A stretch of DNA of 46,637 bases from an uncultured Clostridium sp. (GTDB lineage: Bacteria; Bacillota; Clostridia; TANB77; CAG-508), in contig USGK01000010.1 of the NCBI GenBank assembly GCA_900554175.1, forward strand, positions 1 through 46,637, given 5' to 3'. This document shows, one piece after another, positions 31,304-40,049 of the stretch. The first letter of the stretch is position 1. Each line of letters opens with the position of its first letter. Made by a program: the position numbers and the translations under genes. The notes beneath the pieces are model-generated. The model was given only the letters and a program-made list of their open reading frames with translations, did no database searches and was not told the origin of the DNA.

Positions 31304-32107
31304 ATGAACAAACAGGAAATTTTAGAAGAATATAAAAATCAAGAAGAAAGATTATTAATAGCCAAAATTTTAGACAAGCTTGATTTTATAAAAACAAAAA
31401 ATAAAATAGAATATACAGATTTTTTAAATTTACATGAACAAGATTTAGTTTTTAAATTAATGAAAAAAATAAATTTCAAGAATTATTATCTTTTCGGAGG
31501 AAATGAAATATCAGAAAGAAAATTGGCAATTTTTTATCCCGAAAAATTAGACGAAGAAATGTGTAAAAAAAATCATAAAAATATTTTAAAAGTAGTTCAA
31601 ATTAAACTTCCTAAAGAATTAGATGATGAGTATGATCATAGAACATATTTAGGAGCTTTGATGAAATTGGGACTAGAAAGAGAAAAGATAGGAGATATTA
31701 TTACAAATAGTCAAGGTGCAGAAATTATAGTTAAAAATGAAATTTTTAACTTTTTAATACAAAATTTAAGTTCTTTAAGTAGATTTGAAAAAGCCGAAAT
31801 AGAAGAAAAGTCAATAGAAGAATTAACAAAAAAAGAAGTTGAAAAACAAGAGATAACTGCAATTATAGCATCTTTAAGATTAGACAATATTGTAGCAGTT
31901 TTAGCAAAGACATCTAGAAGCAAGGCAGATGATATATTAAAGCAAGAAAGAGTATTTGTAAATTTTTCATTAGAAACAAAATCTTCTAAACAAATAAACG
32001 AAGGAGATATTATCACAATAAGAGGTAAAGGAAGATTTGAGTTTAAAGAAATTAAAGGCAATACAAAAAAAGGAAGATTTGTAGTAAAAATGGAAAAATA
32101 TATATAA
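31304..32107 (+). CDS. ylmH: YlmH/RqcP2-type S4-domain RNA-binding protein
   Basis: This is an RNA-binding protein of the YlmH family, which in B. subtilis can act in ribosome quality control on stalled large subunits. The 267-residue protein has an N-terminal YlmH domain (about 5-165) with Phe-Gly-Gly-x-x-x-x-Ser-Glu-Arg and Asp-His-Arg-Thr-Tyr-Leu-Gly-Ala-Leu-Met-x-Leu-Gly-Leu-x-Arg-Glu-Lys-Ile-Gly-Asp, followed by a C-terminal S4 domain (about 190-250: Leu-Arg-Leu-Asp, Ser-Arg-Ser-Lys-Ala). GGGAGG precedes the start. In other Firmicutes the gene sits near divIVA and cell-division genes; here it is next to recN. SmpB, another stalled-ribosome rescue factor, is close by. Confidence 0.9.
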   Translation: MNKQEILEEYKNQEERLLIAKILDKLDFIKTKNKIEYTDFLNLHEQDLVFKLMKKINFKNYYLFGGNEISERKLAIFYPEKLDEEMCKKNHKNILKVVQIKLPKELDDEYDHRTYLGALMKLGLEREKIGDIITNSQGAEIIVKNEIFNFLIQNLSSLSRFEKAEIEEKSIEELTKKEVEKQEITAIIASLRLDNIVAVLAKTSRSKADDILKQERVFVNFSLETKSSKQINEGDIITIRGKGRFEFKEIKGNTKKGRFVVKMEKYI

Positions 32108-32181
32108 ATTTTAGCACATTTTATGGAATTTTTTATGAAAACTAATGCAAACATAAAAACAAAAAAATGTTCGAAAAAATA

Positions 32182-32209
32182 TTGACAAATTTTAAAAAAA
32201 GTATATAAT
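32182..32209 (+). promoter_or_regulatory. Sigma-A type promoter of recN
   Basis: TTGACA (32182-32187), a 16-bp spacer and TATAAT (32204-32209). A GTTCG sequence just upstream resembles only half of a LexA box. Confidence 0.65.
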
Positions 32210-32249
32210 AATACCAAACAAAAGTTTAATAAACATTTGGAGGTATTTT

Positions 32250-33884
32250 ATGATCACAAATTTGCATATAAAAAATATAGGGATAATAGAAGATATAGAA
32301 ATAGATTTTAATAAGGGTTTGAATGTATTAACTGGAGAAACTGGAGCTGGAAAAACTCTTATAATAGATTCACTTCAAATAATTTCAGGAGGAAGATTTT
32401 CTAAAGAAATGATAAGAAAAGGTGAGACAAACTCATTTGTAGAATTATGCTTATATGAACCTGAAAATGAATTTTCAATAGATGGAAATATAATAGTTTC
32501 AAGAGAAATAAATTTTAATGGAAAAAATATGTGCAAGATAAATGGAAGAATGGTTACAGTTAATGAATTGAAGTCTTTTATGAAAAATTTTATAGAGATA
32601 CATGGACAAAATGATAATCAATCTCTATTAGAAGAAAGTAAACATCAAAAATATTTAGATGAATTTATAGGAAATGAAGTAAAAAAAATAAAAGAGAAAT
32701 ATTTGGAATATTATATAGAATACAATAAGATAAAAAAAGATTTAAAAGAAAATTTCGGGGATGACAAAGAACGTCAAAGAAAATTAGACCTTTTAAAATA
32801 TCAATTAAATGAGATAGAGATTGCAAACCTTAAAACAGGAGAAGAAGAGGATTTGCAAGAAAGAAGAAGGATAATGCTGAATTCAGAAAAAATTGCAACA
32901 AATCTAAAAGAAGCAGATGAAGCAGTAGGAGAAAATGCAATAGATCTTATTTCAGATAGTATAAGAGCACTAGAGAAAATAGAAGATTATGACCCAAAAT
33001 ACAAAGAAATAAGTACAAATTTAAAAAGTGTTTATTATGAATTGCAAGAAATATCTAGAGATATATCAGATTATAAGGAATCTACATTTTTTGAAGAATC
33101 TGAAAGGGAAGAAGTAGAAAATAGATTAGATATTATATTTTCATTAAAAAGAAAATATGGAAATTCAATAGAAGAAATAATAAAATATAAATTAGAATTA
33201 GAAAGCGAAATAGATAGAATAGAAAATTTGGAAGAATACAATAAAAATTTAAGAAATCAGCTAGAAAAAATATTAGAACAATTGAATATATATGCTAAAG
33301 AAATACATATTTTAAGAGAAAAGCAAGCAAATATTCTTTCTAATAAAATAAATGAAAGTTTAAAAGGACTTGAAATGAAAAATGCAAAAATAAATATTCA
33401 TGTAGATTATTTGGAAGAAGAATTTTTTGAAACAGGAAAAGACAAAATAGTATTTTATATTTGTACAAATTTGGGGGAAGATGAAAAGCAACTTAGTAAG
33501 ATAGCATCTGGAGGAGAAATGTCAAGAATAATGTTAGCAATTAAAACTGTATTGGCTAAAACAGATAATATGCCCGTTTTAGTTTTCGATGAAATTGACA
33601 CAGGAATAAGTGGAAAGGCTGCAAATTCTGTTGCAGAAAAACTAAGTAAAATATCAAAGAATCATCAAGTTCTATGTATATCACATTTACCAAATATAGC
33701 AGCATATGCAGATTACAATTATTTTATAAGTAAAAATGTATTGAATGAAAGAACAAAAACAGGAATAAAATTATTAAATGAAGAAGAAGTATTAAAAGAA
33801 ATTGCAAGAATTTCATCAGGAGAAGTTAATGATGCAACAATACAATATGCTGCAGAATTAAGAAATAAAAAAGTAGCAAGCTAA
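32250..33884 (+). CDS. recN: DNA repair protein RecN
   Basis: RecN is an SMC-like ATPase that gathers DNA ends at double-strand breaks. The 544-residue protein has an N-terminal head with Walker A Gly-Glu-Thr-Gly-Ala-Gly-Lys-Thr (about 29-36), a His-Gly-Gln-Asn-Asp segment (about 120-124), central coiled coils (about 160-360), the ABC signature Ser-Gly-Gly-Glu-Met-Ser-Arg-Ile (about 418-425) and Walker B Val-Phe-Asp-Glu-Ile-Asp-Thr-Gly-Ile-Ser-Gly (about 445-455). TGGAGGT precedes the start. In many Clostridia recN sits between dxs-side genes and spoIVB-spo0A; here dxs follows and spoIVB is 11 kb away, so the cluster is rearranged. Confidence 0.97.
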   Translation: MITNLHIKNIGIIEDIEIDFNKGLNVLTGETGAGKTLIIDSLQIISGGRFSKEMIRKGETNSFVELCLYEPENEFSIDGNIIVSREINFNGKNMCKINGRMVTVNELKSFMKNFIEIHGQNDNQSLLEESKHQKYLDEFIGNEVKKIKEKYLEYYIEYNKIKKDLKENFGDDKERQRKLDLLKYQLNEIEIANLKTGEEEDLQERRRIMLNSEKIATNLKEADEAVGENAIDLISDSIRALEKIEDYDPKYKEISTNLKSVYYELQEISRDISDYKESTFFEESEREEVENRLDIIFSLKRKYGNSIEEIIKYKLELESEIDRIENLEEYNKNLRNQLEKILEQLNIYAKEIHILREKQANILSNKINESLKGLEMKNAKINIHVDYLEEEFFETGKDKIVFYICTNLGEDEKQLSKIASGGEMSRIMLAIKTVLAKTDNMPVLVFDEIDTGISGKAANSVAEKLSKISKNHQVLCISHLPNIAAYADYNYFISKNVLNERTKTGIKLLNEEEVLKEIARISSGEVNDATIQYAAELRNKKVAS

Positions 33885-33966
33885 AAATAGCAATGGAAAA
33901 TTTGAAAAATTATAAATTTAAGAATTAAATATAAAATCTATTCTTTTATAAAGCCTTTTGAGTAAC

Positions 33967-33996
33967 TTGACATTTCATATAAAGACGTAGTATCAT
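33967..33996 (+). promoter_or_regulatory. Sigma-A type promoter of dxs
   Basis: TTGACA (33967-33972), an 18-bp spacer and TATCAT (33991-33996), about 30 bp ahead of the start codon. Confidence 0.55.
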
Positions 33997-34025
33997 ATAC
34001 AAAAAAAGCAAAAAGAGTGAGAAAA

Positions 34026-35894
34026 ATGTTAGAAAAAATAAATGAACCGAAAGATTTAAAAAAATTAACTATAAAAGAAAAAGAGCAGTTAGCTGAAGAA
34101 ATAAGAGAAAAATTAATAAATATAGTTTCAGAGAATGGAGGACATTTAGCTTCAAATCTTGGAGTGGTAGAATTAACAATTGCTATAGAAAGTGTTTTTG
34201 ATTTACCAAAAGATAAAGTAGTATGGGATGTAGGTCATCAAACATATGTCCATAAAATGTTGACAGGAAGACAAGCTCAAATGAAAAATATCAGAAAATT
34301 AAATGGGATTGCAGGTTTTCCTAAAACTAATGAATCAAAATATGATAGTTTTAATACAGGACATAGTAGTACGTCGATTTCAGCAGCAATGGGAATGGCA
34401 AAAGCTCGAGATATAAAAAAACAAAACAATAATGTAATAGCAGTAATAGGAGATGGAGCATTAACAGGTGGAATGGCATTAGAAGCTTTAAATCATGTGG
34501 GAAGTAGCCAAACAAAAATGATGGTAATTTTAAATGACAATGAAATGAGTATTTCAAAAAATATAGGTGGAATAAATATGTTTTTAAGTAAATTAAGAGC
34601 AAGAAAAGCTTATACCGTTTCAAATAAATCTGGTAAAAAAGTAATTTATAAAATACCACTTGTAGGAAAAAAGATTGTAAAGATAATTCAAAGAGCAAAA
34701 CAGAGTATGAAGCAATTAATAATTCCAAAAATGTTTTTTGAAGATATTGGTTTTAAATATTTAGGACCTGTTGATGGACACAATATAGAAGATTTAGAAA
34801 TTTTGTTAAGTAGAGCAAAAGATTTAGAAGAACCAGTATTAGTTCATGTTTTAACAAAAAAAGGAAAAGGTTATAAATATGCTGAACAAAATCCAGATAG
34901 GTTTCATGCTATTTCTAGTTTTAATAAAGAAGATGGTACTTTAAAAAAGAAGAAGGAAAAAGATTATTCAGCAGTATTTGGAGAGAAGTTAATAAATATG
35001 GCGGAAAAAAACGAGAAAATTGTTGCAATAACGGCTGCCATGAAAGATGGAACAGGACTTAATGAATTTTCAAAAAAATTTCCAAATAGATTTTTTGATG
35101 TAGGTATTGCAGAGCAACATGCAGTAACATTTGCTGCTGGGCTTGCAAAAGAAGGAATGGTTCCATTTGTACCAATTTATTCATCTTTTTATCAAAGGGC
35201 TTATGACCAGGTTATTCATGATGTGTGTATGCAAAATTTACCAGTTATTATGTGTGTTGATAGAAGCGGAATTGTGGGAGCAGATGGAGAGACACACCAG
35301 GGGATTTTTGATATGTCATTTTTTAAAATAGTACCTAATATAAGTATTATGTCACCAAAAAATTTTAAAGAATTGCAAGATATGATGGAATTTTCAGTCG
35401 ATTTAAAAAGACCTGTTGTAATTAGATATCCTAGAGGAACAGAAGGTAACGAAAAATTTGAAAATCAAGAAAAAATTATTTTAGGTGAACCAGAAATTTT
35501 AAAAGATGGAAATGATGTAACAATAATTGCAATAGGAAATCAAGTTGATAAGGCAATTAAAATTTCAAAAGAACTTAAAAAACAAAATATAATGGCGGAA
35601 GTAATAAATACTAGATTTTTAAAACCTTTAAATGAGGAAAAAATCATAAAATCAATTTCTAAAACAAGATTTGTAGTTACAATAGAAGATTCAACTATTA
35701 TAGGAGGTCTATCTTCTACAGTAAATGAAATGATTATTAAAAATAAATTAGAAAATATAAAGCTTAAAAATTTTGCATATCCAGATGTTTTTGTTGAGCA
35801 CGGTAAAGTTGAAGAAATTGAAGAAAAATATGGATTGGATGAAATAAGTATACTTCAATTTATAAAAAGCAATATAGAGGATAAAATAAATTAG
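34026..35894 (+). CDS. dxs: 1-deoxy-D-xylulose-5-phosphate synthase
   Basis: DXS condenses pyruvate and glyceraldehyde-3-phosphate, the first step of the non-mevalonate isoprenoid route, and uses thiamine diphosphate. From ATG 34026 the protein has 622 residues, the usual length. Visible are Asp-Val-Gly-His-Gln-Thr-Tyr (about 68-74), Gly-Asp-Gly-Ala-Leu-Thr-Gly-Gly-Met (about 143-151, ThDP/metal binding), the catalytic Glu in Ile-Ala-Glu-Gln-His, and the Asp-Arg-Ser-Gly-Ile-Val-Gly-Ala-Asp-Gly-x-Thr-His-Gln-Gly-like segment. A GTG at 34017 lies within the GAGTGA Shine-Dalgarno-like stretch, so ATG 34026 is preferred. Other genes of the pathway are not in the window. Confidence 0.97.
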   Translation: MLEKINEPKDLKKLTIKEKEQLAEEIREKLINIVSENGGHLASNLGVVELTIAIESVFDLPKDKVVWDVGHQTYVHKMLTGRQAQMKNIRKLNGIAGFPKTNESKYDSFNTGHSSTSISAAMGMAKARDIKKQNNNVIAVIGDGALTGGMALEALNHVGSSQTKMMVILNDNEMSISKNIGGINMFLSKLRARKAYTVSNKSGKKVIYKIPLVGKKIVKIIQRAKQSMKQLIIPKMFFEDIGFKYLGPVDGHNIEDLEILLSRAKDLEEPVLVHVLTKKGKGYKYAEQNPDRFHAISSFNKEDGTLKKKKEKDYSAVFGEKLINMAEKNEKIVAITAAMKDGTGLNEFSKKFPNRFFDVGIAEQHAVTFAAGLAKEGMVPFVPIYSSFYQRAYDQVIHDVCMQNLPVIMCVDRSGIVGADGETHQGIFDMSFFKIVPNISIMSPKNFKELQDMMEFSVDLKRPVVIRYPRGTEGNEKFENQEKIILGEPEILKDGNDVTIIAIGNQVDKAIKISKELKKQNIMAEVINTRFLKPLNEEKIIKSISKTRFVVTIEDSTIIGGLSSTVNEMIIKNKLENIKLKNFAYPDVFVEHGKVEEIEEKYGLDEISILQFIKSNIEDKIN

Positions 35895-36032
35895 AATCGT
35901 AAGCTGTAATATGATTTTAATAGTATAATCCAAAATTAATTACATTTATAGAGAACTTTAATATTAAAAAAGTATGAAATAGAATAAAATGGAAAAAATA
36001 ATATTATAGCTTTTTTAAAAGGAGCGATAATA

Positions 36033-36578
36033 TTGTTTTTTTTAATTTTAATATTAATTATAATATGTATTATAATTTCATTTTGTTTTTCAAGATTAGA
36101 ATTATTTATAGAAAATTTAAATATAAAAATATATAATTTCAGAAAAATTGAAGTTATACCTAACTATAATGTGATTTTTAAAATGTATATATTTAAAAAA
36201 GTAAGAGTTTTGGATTTTAACACTAAGAAATTAAGAATAATGAATAAAAAAGTTGATTTTAATAATATACAGAAAAAAATGATAGAAAATAAACCTAAAA
36301 TTAAAATAAATCAAATAGGACTTTTTATAAAATTATTAAAAAAAATAAAAATAGAAATTAAAAATAAATATTTTGAAATAGAATTAGGAACCGAAGATGC
36401 TGCACTAACCGCAATTTTAGTAGGAATATTGTATATCTTTTTTTCGAAATCCAAAATAACACCAGTATATAATGATACTAATAAAATAAGTCTAAATTAC
36501 GAGGGCATAATTTCAGTGAAAATGATACATATTATTAGTACTTATATTTTATATAAAAAGATATCAAAAAAAACTTAA
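36033..36578 (+). CDS. DUF2953 (YtfI-like) membrane protein
   Basis: The 181-residue protein starts at TTG with AAAGGAG upstream. It has an N-terminal membrane segment (about 2-20), a basic middle region with little similarity, and the conserved C-terminal block Glu-Leu-Gly-Thr-Glu-Asp-Ala-Ala-Leu-Thr-Ala-Ile-Leu-Val-Gly (about 118-132), a second hydrophobic segment and Ile-Ser-Leu-Asn-Tyr-Glu-Gly-Ile, which are DUF2953 marks. In B. subtilis the homologue ytfI lies directly before ytfJ (gerW) and is expressed in the forespore. Here the pair is split by a leucine-rich-repeat gene. Confidence 0.75.
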   Translation: MFFLILILIIICIIISFCFSRLELFIENLNIKIYNFRKIEVIPNYNVIFKMYIFKKVRVLDFNTKKLRIMNKKVDFNNIQKKMIENKPKIKINQIGLFIKLLKKIKIEIKNKYFEIELGTEDAALTAILVGILYIFFSKSKITPVYNDTNKISLNYEGIISVKMIHIISTYILYKKISKKT

Positions 36579-36610
36579 AAAGCTTTATATTGTTTTATTA
36601 ATTAAAAGTA

Positions 36611-36639
36611 TTGAAAAAAATAACAAAATTATCTATAAT
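36611..36639 (+). promoter_or_regulatory. Sigma-A type promoter of the leucine-rich-repeat gene
   Basis: TTGAAA (36611-36616), a 17-bp spacer and TATAAT (36634-36639), between the DUF2953 gene and the start at 36676. Confidence 0.6.
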
Positions 36640-36675
36640 AAAAATGAAACAAAAGATATAAGGAGAAATTAAATA

Positions 36676-38343
36676 ATGAATATAGAAAAGTTAATAAAAA
36701 TAGAAAAATTTAACAGAGGAATTACTTTAATTTCTTTGATAATAACAATAATTATACTTTTAATTTTGTCAGGAATAACAATTACAACTTTGACAGGCGA
36801 TAATGGAATATTAACAAAGACAAAACTAGCAAGAGAACAAACAGAAATAGGAAAAGAAAAAGAAATAGTACAATTAGCAGTAACTGCAGTTATAAACACT
36901 ACTAATAATAAAATAGAAAAAGAGCTTCTACAAACTGAATTAAATAAGAACGTTGGAAATAGAAAAACAGAAGTATACGATTATAATAAAAAATTGCAAG
37001 TATATTTTACAGAAACCAAGAGATACTATGAAATTGACAAAGATTCAAATGTAAAATTAATTAATGTTACAAATGGTGAAAAGAAAATAAAAATTAAATG
37101 TGTTAATAGTAAAAATGAAGTAATAGGGGAAAGAGAACAATTCACATTAAATGATAATTGTCTAATAGAACCACCTGAAATTGAAAAATACGAATGTGCA
37201 GAAAGTAGCTTTTCAAAGACAATAACACAAGATACAGAAATAAATATAATTTATAATTATATAATACAAAAAGAAGATTTAGTATATACAGGATTAAACT
37301 CTAGTGGAAATATCACAGAAAACGAAGAAGAAATAAAAAGTTATATGATAGGAAATGGAAGTTCAACTTCTAAGAATGCTTTAAAGAATTCAATAGATTA
37401 TGATTTTATCTTAAATGTTCCTGAAGAATATAATGGAAAAGTCATAAACAAAATTGGGAATTATGCATTTAGTAAAGCATCAAATTTAATAAGATTGCAA
37501 ATATCTAATAATATGGAAACAATAGGTTTATGGTCTTTTAATGCATGTACAAAAATAACACAATTAAATATACCAGATAACGTTAAAGTAATAAGTACAG
37601 ATTGCTTCCATGATTGTAGTGGAATAGAAACATTACAAATAGGAAAAGGAGTAAAAAGCATAGGAGGAAATGCCTTTGTAGCTTGTAATAAACTAAAAAA
37701 AGTAATATATAATAATGAGTCAACAGCAATTGCTGGAAATGGTTTCACAAGTTGTTTAAATTGGAAAGAAATAGAAGTAAATAGTGAATCTAAGAATTTT
37801 AAAGTTATCGATAACATACTATATTCATATGATTTAAGTAAAATAATAAAAATTCCAACAGGTTATGAGGGAGATTTTGATGTAATAGATAGTGTAACAT
37901 CTATAGGAAATTGGGCTTTTCATGGATGTATAAAATTAACAAGCGTAAAATCAGTAGGCAATATTACCAATATAGGTGGAGGAGCTTTTAATGGATGCAA
38001 AGCATTAGAAAATGTTGAGAAATTAAGCAATATAAAAAGAATTGAAGGAGATGCATTTCATAATTGTCCAAAATTAAATAATGTTATCATTGGTGAAAAT
38101 GCTACATATATAGGTGGAAATGCATTTGTCGAATGTTTTGAATTAAAGACAGTAACTGTTGATGCATCTGCAATACTAAAAAATATTACAGCTTATAATG
38201 CTAGTGGATGCTTGGTAAGATACGCAAATGATATTTATATAAAAGATTCTATAACAGAAATTGGAAGTTATATTACCCAGAACTTTGTTAGAACGGATTC
38301 TGATAGAGATGGATATATAAAATATGAGAAAGTAAATAGTTAA
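36676..38343 (+). CDS. Prepilin-like N-terminus fused to BspA-type leucine-rich repeats
   Basis: The 555-residue protein begins with a type IV prepilin-like signal: basic stretch, Arg-Gly at 14-15 followed by Ile-Thr-Leu-Ile-Ser-Leu, then a long hydrophobic helix (about 16-40) and Asn-Gly-Ile-Leu-Thr-Lys. A linker domain (about 60-200) follows. From about 240 to 530 come tandem LRR_5/BspA repeats, seen as recurring Ile-Gly-x-x-Ala-Phe-x-x-Cys and Ile-Gly-Gly-x-Ala-Phe units. Such proteins are surface-exposed and often bind host or microbial partners. The usual Glu at position +5 of prepilins is absent here, so assembly into pili is uncertain. It has its own promoter and separates DUF2953 from gerW. 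Confidence 0.85.
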   Translation: MNIEKLIKIEKFNRGITLISLIITIIILLILSGITITTLTGDNGILTKTKLAREQTEIGKEKEIVQLAVTAVINTTNNKIEKELLQTELNKNVGNRKTEVYDYNKKLQVYFTETKRYYEIDKDSNVKLINVTNGEKKIKIKCVNSKNEVIGEREQFTLNDNCLIEPPEIEKYECAESSFSKTITQDTEINIIYNYIIQKEDLVYTGLNSSGNITENEEEIKSYMIGNGSSTSKNALKNSIDYDFILNVPEEYNGKVINKIGNYAFSKASNLIRLQISNNMETIGLWSFNACTKITQLNIPDNVKVISTDCFHDCSGIETLQIGKGVKSIGGNAFVACNKLKKVIYNNESTAIAGNGFTSCLNWKEIEVNSESKNFKVIDNILYSYDLSKIIKIPTGYEGDFDVIDSVTSIGNWAFHGCIKLTSVKSVGNITNIGGGAFNGCKALENVEKLSNIKRIEGDAFHNCPKLNNVIIGENATYIGGNAFVECFELKTVTVDASAILKNITAYNASGCLVRYANDIYIKDSITEIGSYITQNFVRTDSDRDGYIKYEKVNS

Positions 38344-38394
38344 TATTAATTTACAAAGACAATATGGTTTTCGAAATTTTATTCAAATTTTAAG

Positions 38395-38423
38395 GTATAA
38401 TTACAATAAGAAAGTACATAATA
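38395..38423 (+). promoter_or_regulatory. Candidate SigF/SigG promoter of gerW
   Basis: GTATA (38395-38399), a 17-bp spacer and CATAATA (38417-38423) match the forespore pattern GNATR, N17-18, CATNNTA. The B. subtilis ytfIJ unit is forespore-expressed, which supports this. Confidence 0.42.
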
Positions 38424-38500
38424 ATAATATATTTTATAAAAAGAAAATCAAGGTAATATTTTTTACAAAGTTTTAACCTTGTGAAAGGAATGAGATTAGA

Positions 38501-39088
38501 ATGGAACATCCGATAGAGAATCTAATGCATATAACAATGGATAGCATAAAAAATATGATTGATGTAAATACAATTATTGGAGACCCAATACAGATGAATA
38601 ATACAACAGCGATAATTCCTATATCGAAAGTATCATTTGGATTTGCGTCTGGAGGCAGTGAATTTAAAGGTGAGACAATTGATGAATACAATAAGAAAGA
38701 TAAAGATGAGCAAATTCAATATAGGCTTCCATTTGGAGGAGGGGCAGGTGCAGGAGTCACTATAAAGCCAATTGCATTTTTAATTATGCAATCAGGACAA
38801 GTTAAATTAGTATCTGTAGAACACGAGAACTGTCTAGATAAAATATTAGATTATGTACCAGATTTTTTGGAAAAGATGAGCAAATCTTTTGATAAGAAAT
38901 TGGACTTTCAAAAGTCAGAAGTAGATAAGATTATTAATCATTTTAATCAAAAAAAGAAACAAAATAACAATAATAATCAAAATAGTAAAGATAATAATAA
39001 CCAAAATGAAAAAAACGAAAATAAAAAACAAAATGAAAATACAACAGAGAGTATAGAAATTGAAACAGAAGTAATAAAAGAAGAGTAA
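38501..39088 (+). CDS. gerW: GerW/YtfJ family spore protein
   Basis: This is a sporulation protein of the YtfJ/GerW family, a forespore product needed for normal L-alanine germination in B. subtilis. The 195-residue protein has the conserved core (about 1-145): His-Pro-Ile-Glu-Asn-Leu-Met at the N-terminus, Ile-Gly-Asp-Pro, Val-Ser-Phe-Gly-Phe-Ala-Ser-Gly-Gly, and Pro-Phe-Gly-Gly-Gly-Ala-Gly-Ala-Gly-Val-Thr-Ile-Lys-Pro. Residues about 146-195 are an Asn/Lys/Gln/Glu-rich low-complexity tail not usual for the family. AAAGGAA precedes the start. A short hairpin (CAAGGT with ACCTTG, 38449-38480) lies just upstream of the ribosome binding site. Confidence 0.92.
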   Translation: MEHPIENLMHITMDSIKNMIDVNTIIGDPIQMNNTTAIIPISKVSFGFASGGSEFKGETIDEYNKKDKDEQIQYRLPFGGGAGAGVTIKPIAFLIMQSGQVKLVSVEHENCLDKILDYVPDFLEKMSKSFDKKLDFQKSEVDKIINHFNQKKKQNNNNNQNSKDNNNQNEKNENKKQNENTTESIEIETEVIKEE

Positions 39089-39125
39089 ATAATAAACTGA
39101 TGTTAAATACATCAGTTTATTATTT
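39087..39125. terminator. Terminator between gerW and the converging 39-aa gene
   Basis: A 16-bp perfect stem (39087-39102 with 39110-39125) has a 7-nt loop. The tail ATTATTTG is only partly T-rich, so efficiency is uncertain. Confidence 0.7.
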
Positions 39126-39126
39126 G

Positions 39127-39246
39127 TCAAATTTTTGAATAAATACATTTATGATCACCTGAAATAAAATTGTTTGAAACCAATTCGTAGGTACAATGAC
39201 CATCTTTTTGATATTGACAATTTTCAGTACAATTAATTGTAGTCAT
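39127..39246 (-). CDS. 39-aa cysteine-rich protein (CxxxC...C...C type)
   Basis: This short frame starts at ATG 39246 with GGAGG at 39257-39253 and 6-nt spacing. The product has four cysteines: Asn-Cys-Thr-Glu-Asn-Cys-Gln-Tyr-Gln-Lys-Asp-Gly-His-Cys, then a final Cys-Ile-Tyr near the end. The arrangement Cys-x3-Cys-Xaa-Tyr-Gln-x-Asp-Gly-x-Cys with a distal Cys resembles a family of tiny Clostridial proteins often misannotated as hydroxymyristoyl-ACP dehydratase. A small metal-binding (possibly zinc) fold is likely; the function is unknown. It lies between gerW and nth and is below the size that gene finders usually report. Confidence 0.7.
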   Translation of the reverse strand: MTTINCTENCQYQKDGHCTYELVSNNFISGDHKCIYSKI

Positions 39247-39312
39247 ATAATGCCTCCATAATTGTATTTTATTATAATAGTATTTGAAATTTTTTAAAAA
39301 ATATGCAAATAT

Positions 39313-39954
39313 TTAATGAGATATATTGGTATTAACAAATTTACAATATTTTTTAACAGTGCATGAATCGCATTTTGGATTTCGGGCAGTACAAGTATAT
39401 CGTCCATGCCAAATAAATAAATGATTTACATCTTTTAAAAATTCACTGTTGATTTGTTTTAATAAATCTTGTTCTATTTTGATAGGATCAATTTCTTTAG
39501 AGAGCCCTAATCTATTAGAAATTCTTTTACAATGAGTGTCCACTGCAATACCTGTAGCTATGCCAAATACCTCAAGTAAAATAACATTTGCACTTTTTCT
39601 TCCAACACCAGCTAAAGATAAAAGATTATCCATAGAATCTGGTACTTTATTATTAAAGTTATTTATAATTTGATTGGCACATAACTTAATATTTTTTGCC
39701 TTATTTTTATAAAATCCGCAAGAGTGAATTAAAGATTCTAGTTCATCTAATGGAATATCACGAAAGCTCTCAATTGTCGGACATTTTTTAAAAAGAGTTG
39801 GAGTGACTAAATTTACCCTCTCGTCTGTACATTGAGCTGAAAGCATTACTGCAACTACAAGCTGAAAAGGAGTTTCAAAATTCAAGCTACATTTGGCTTC
39901 GGGATATGTTTTTATTAAAATTTTAATTAAATTATTTACGTCAACTTTATTCAT
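39313..39954 (-). CDS. nth: Endonuclease III (DNA glycosylase/AP lyase)
   Basis: The enzyme removes oxidised pyrimidines and cleaves at the abasic site in base excision repair. The 213-residue protein has the helix-hairpin-helix Leu-Ala-Gly-Val-Gly-Arg-Lys-Ser-Ala (catalytic Lys120), catalytic Asp139 in Val-Asp-Thr-His, and a [4Fe-4S] cluster motif of Cys188, Cys195, Cys198 and Cys204 with the exact x6-x2-x5 spacing. AAAGGAA precedes the start. The last residues after the cluster are few, as normal for the family. Confidence 0.97.
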   Translation of the reverse strand: MNKVDVNNLIKILIKTYPEAKCSLNFETPFQLVVAVMLSAQCTDERVNLVTPTLFKKCPTIESFRDIPLDELESLIHSCGFYKNKAKNIKLCANQIINNFNNKVPDSMDNLLSLAGVGRKSANVILLEVFGIATGIAVDTHCKRISNRLGLSKEIDPIKIEQDLLKQINSEFLKDVNHLFIWHGRYTCTARNPKCDSCTVKKYCKFVNTNISH

Positions 39955-40049
39955 TAAATAAAATTCCTTTCCTTAGAAAAATATGTATTATTAATAGTTT
40001 AATTATAAAAAAAATCAGATATTTTGTCAAATAAAAAAACAATAAGGTA

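Noticed and set aside
32165..32190. LexA (SOS) box before recN
   Set aside because: Only one half-site (GTTCG) is present; the opposing CGAAC half is missing.
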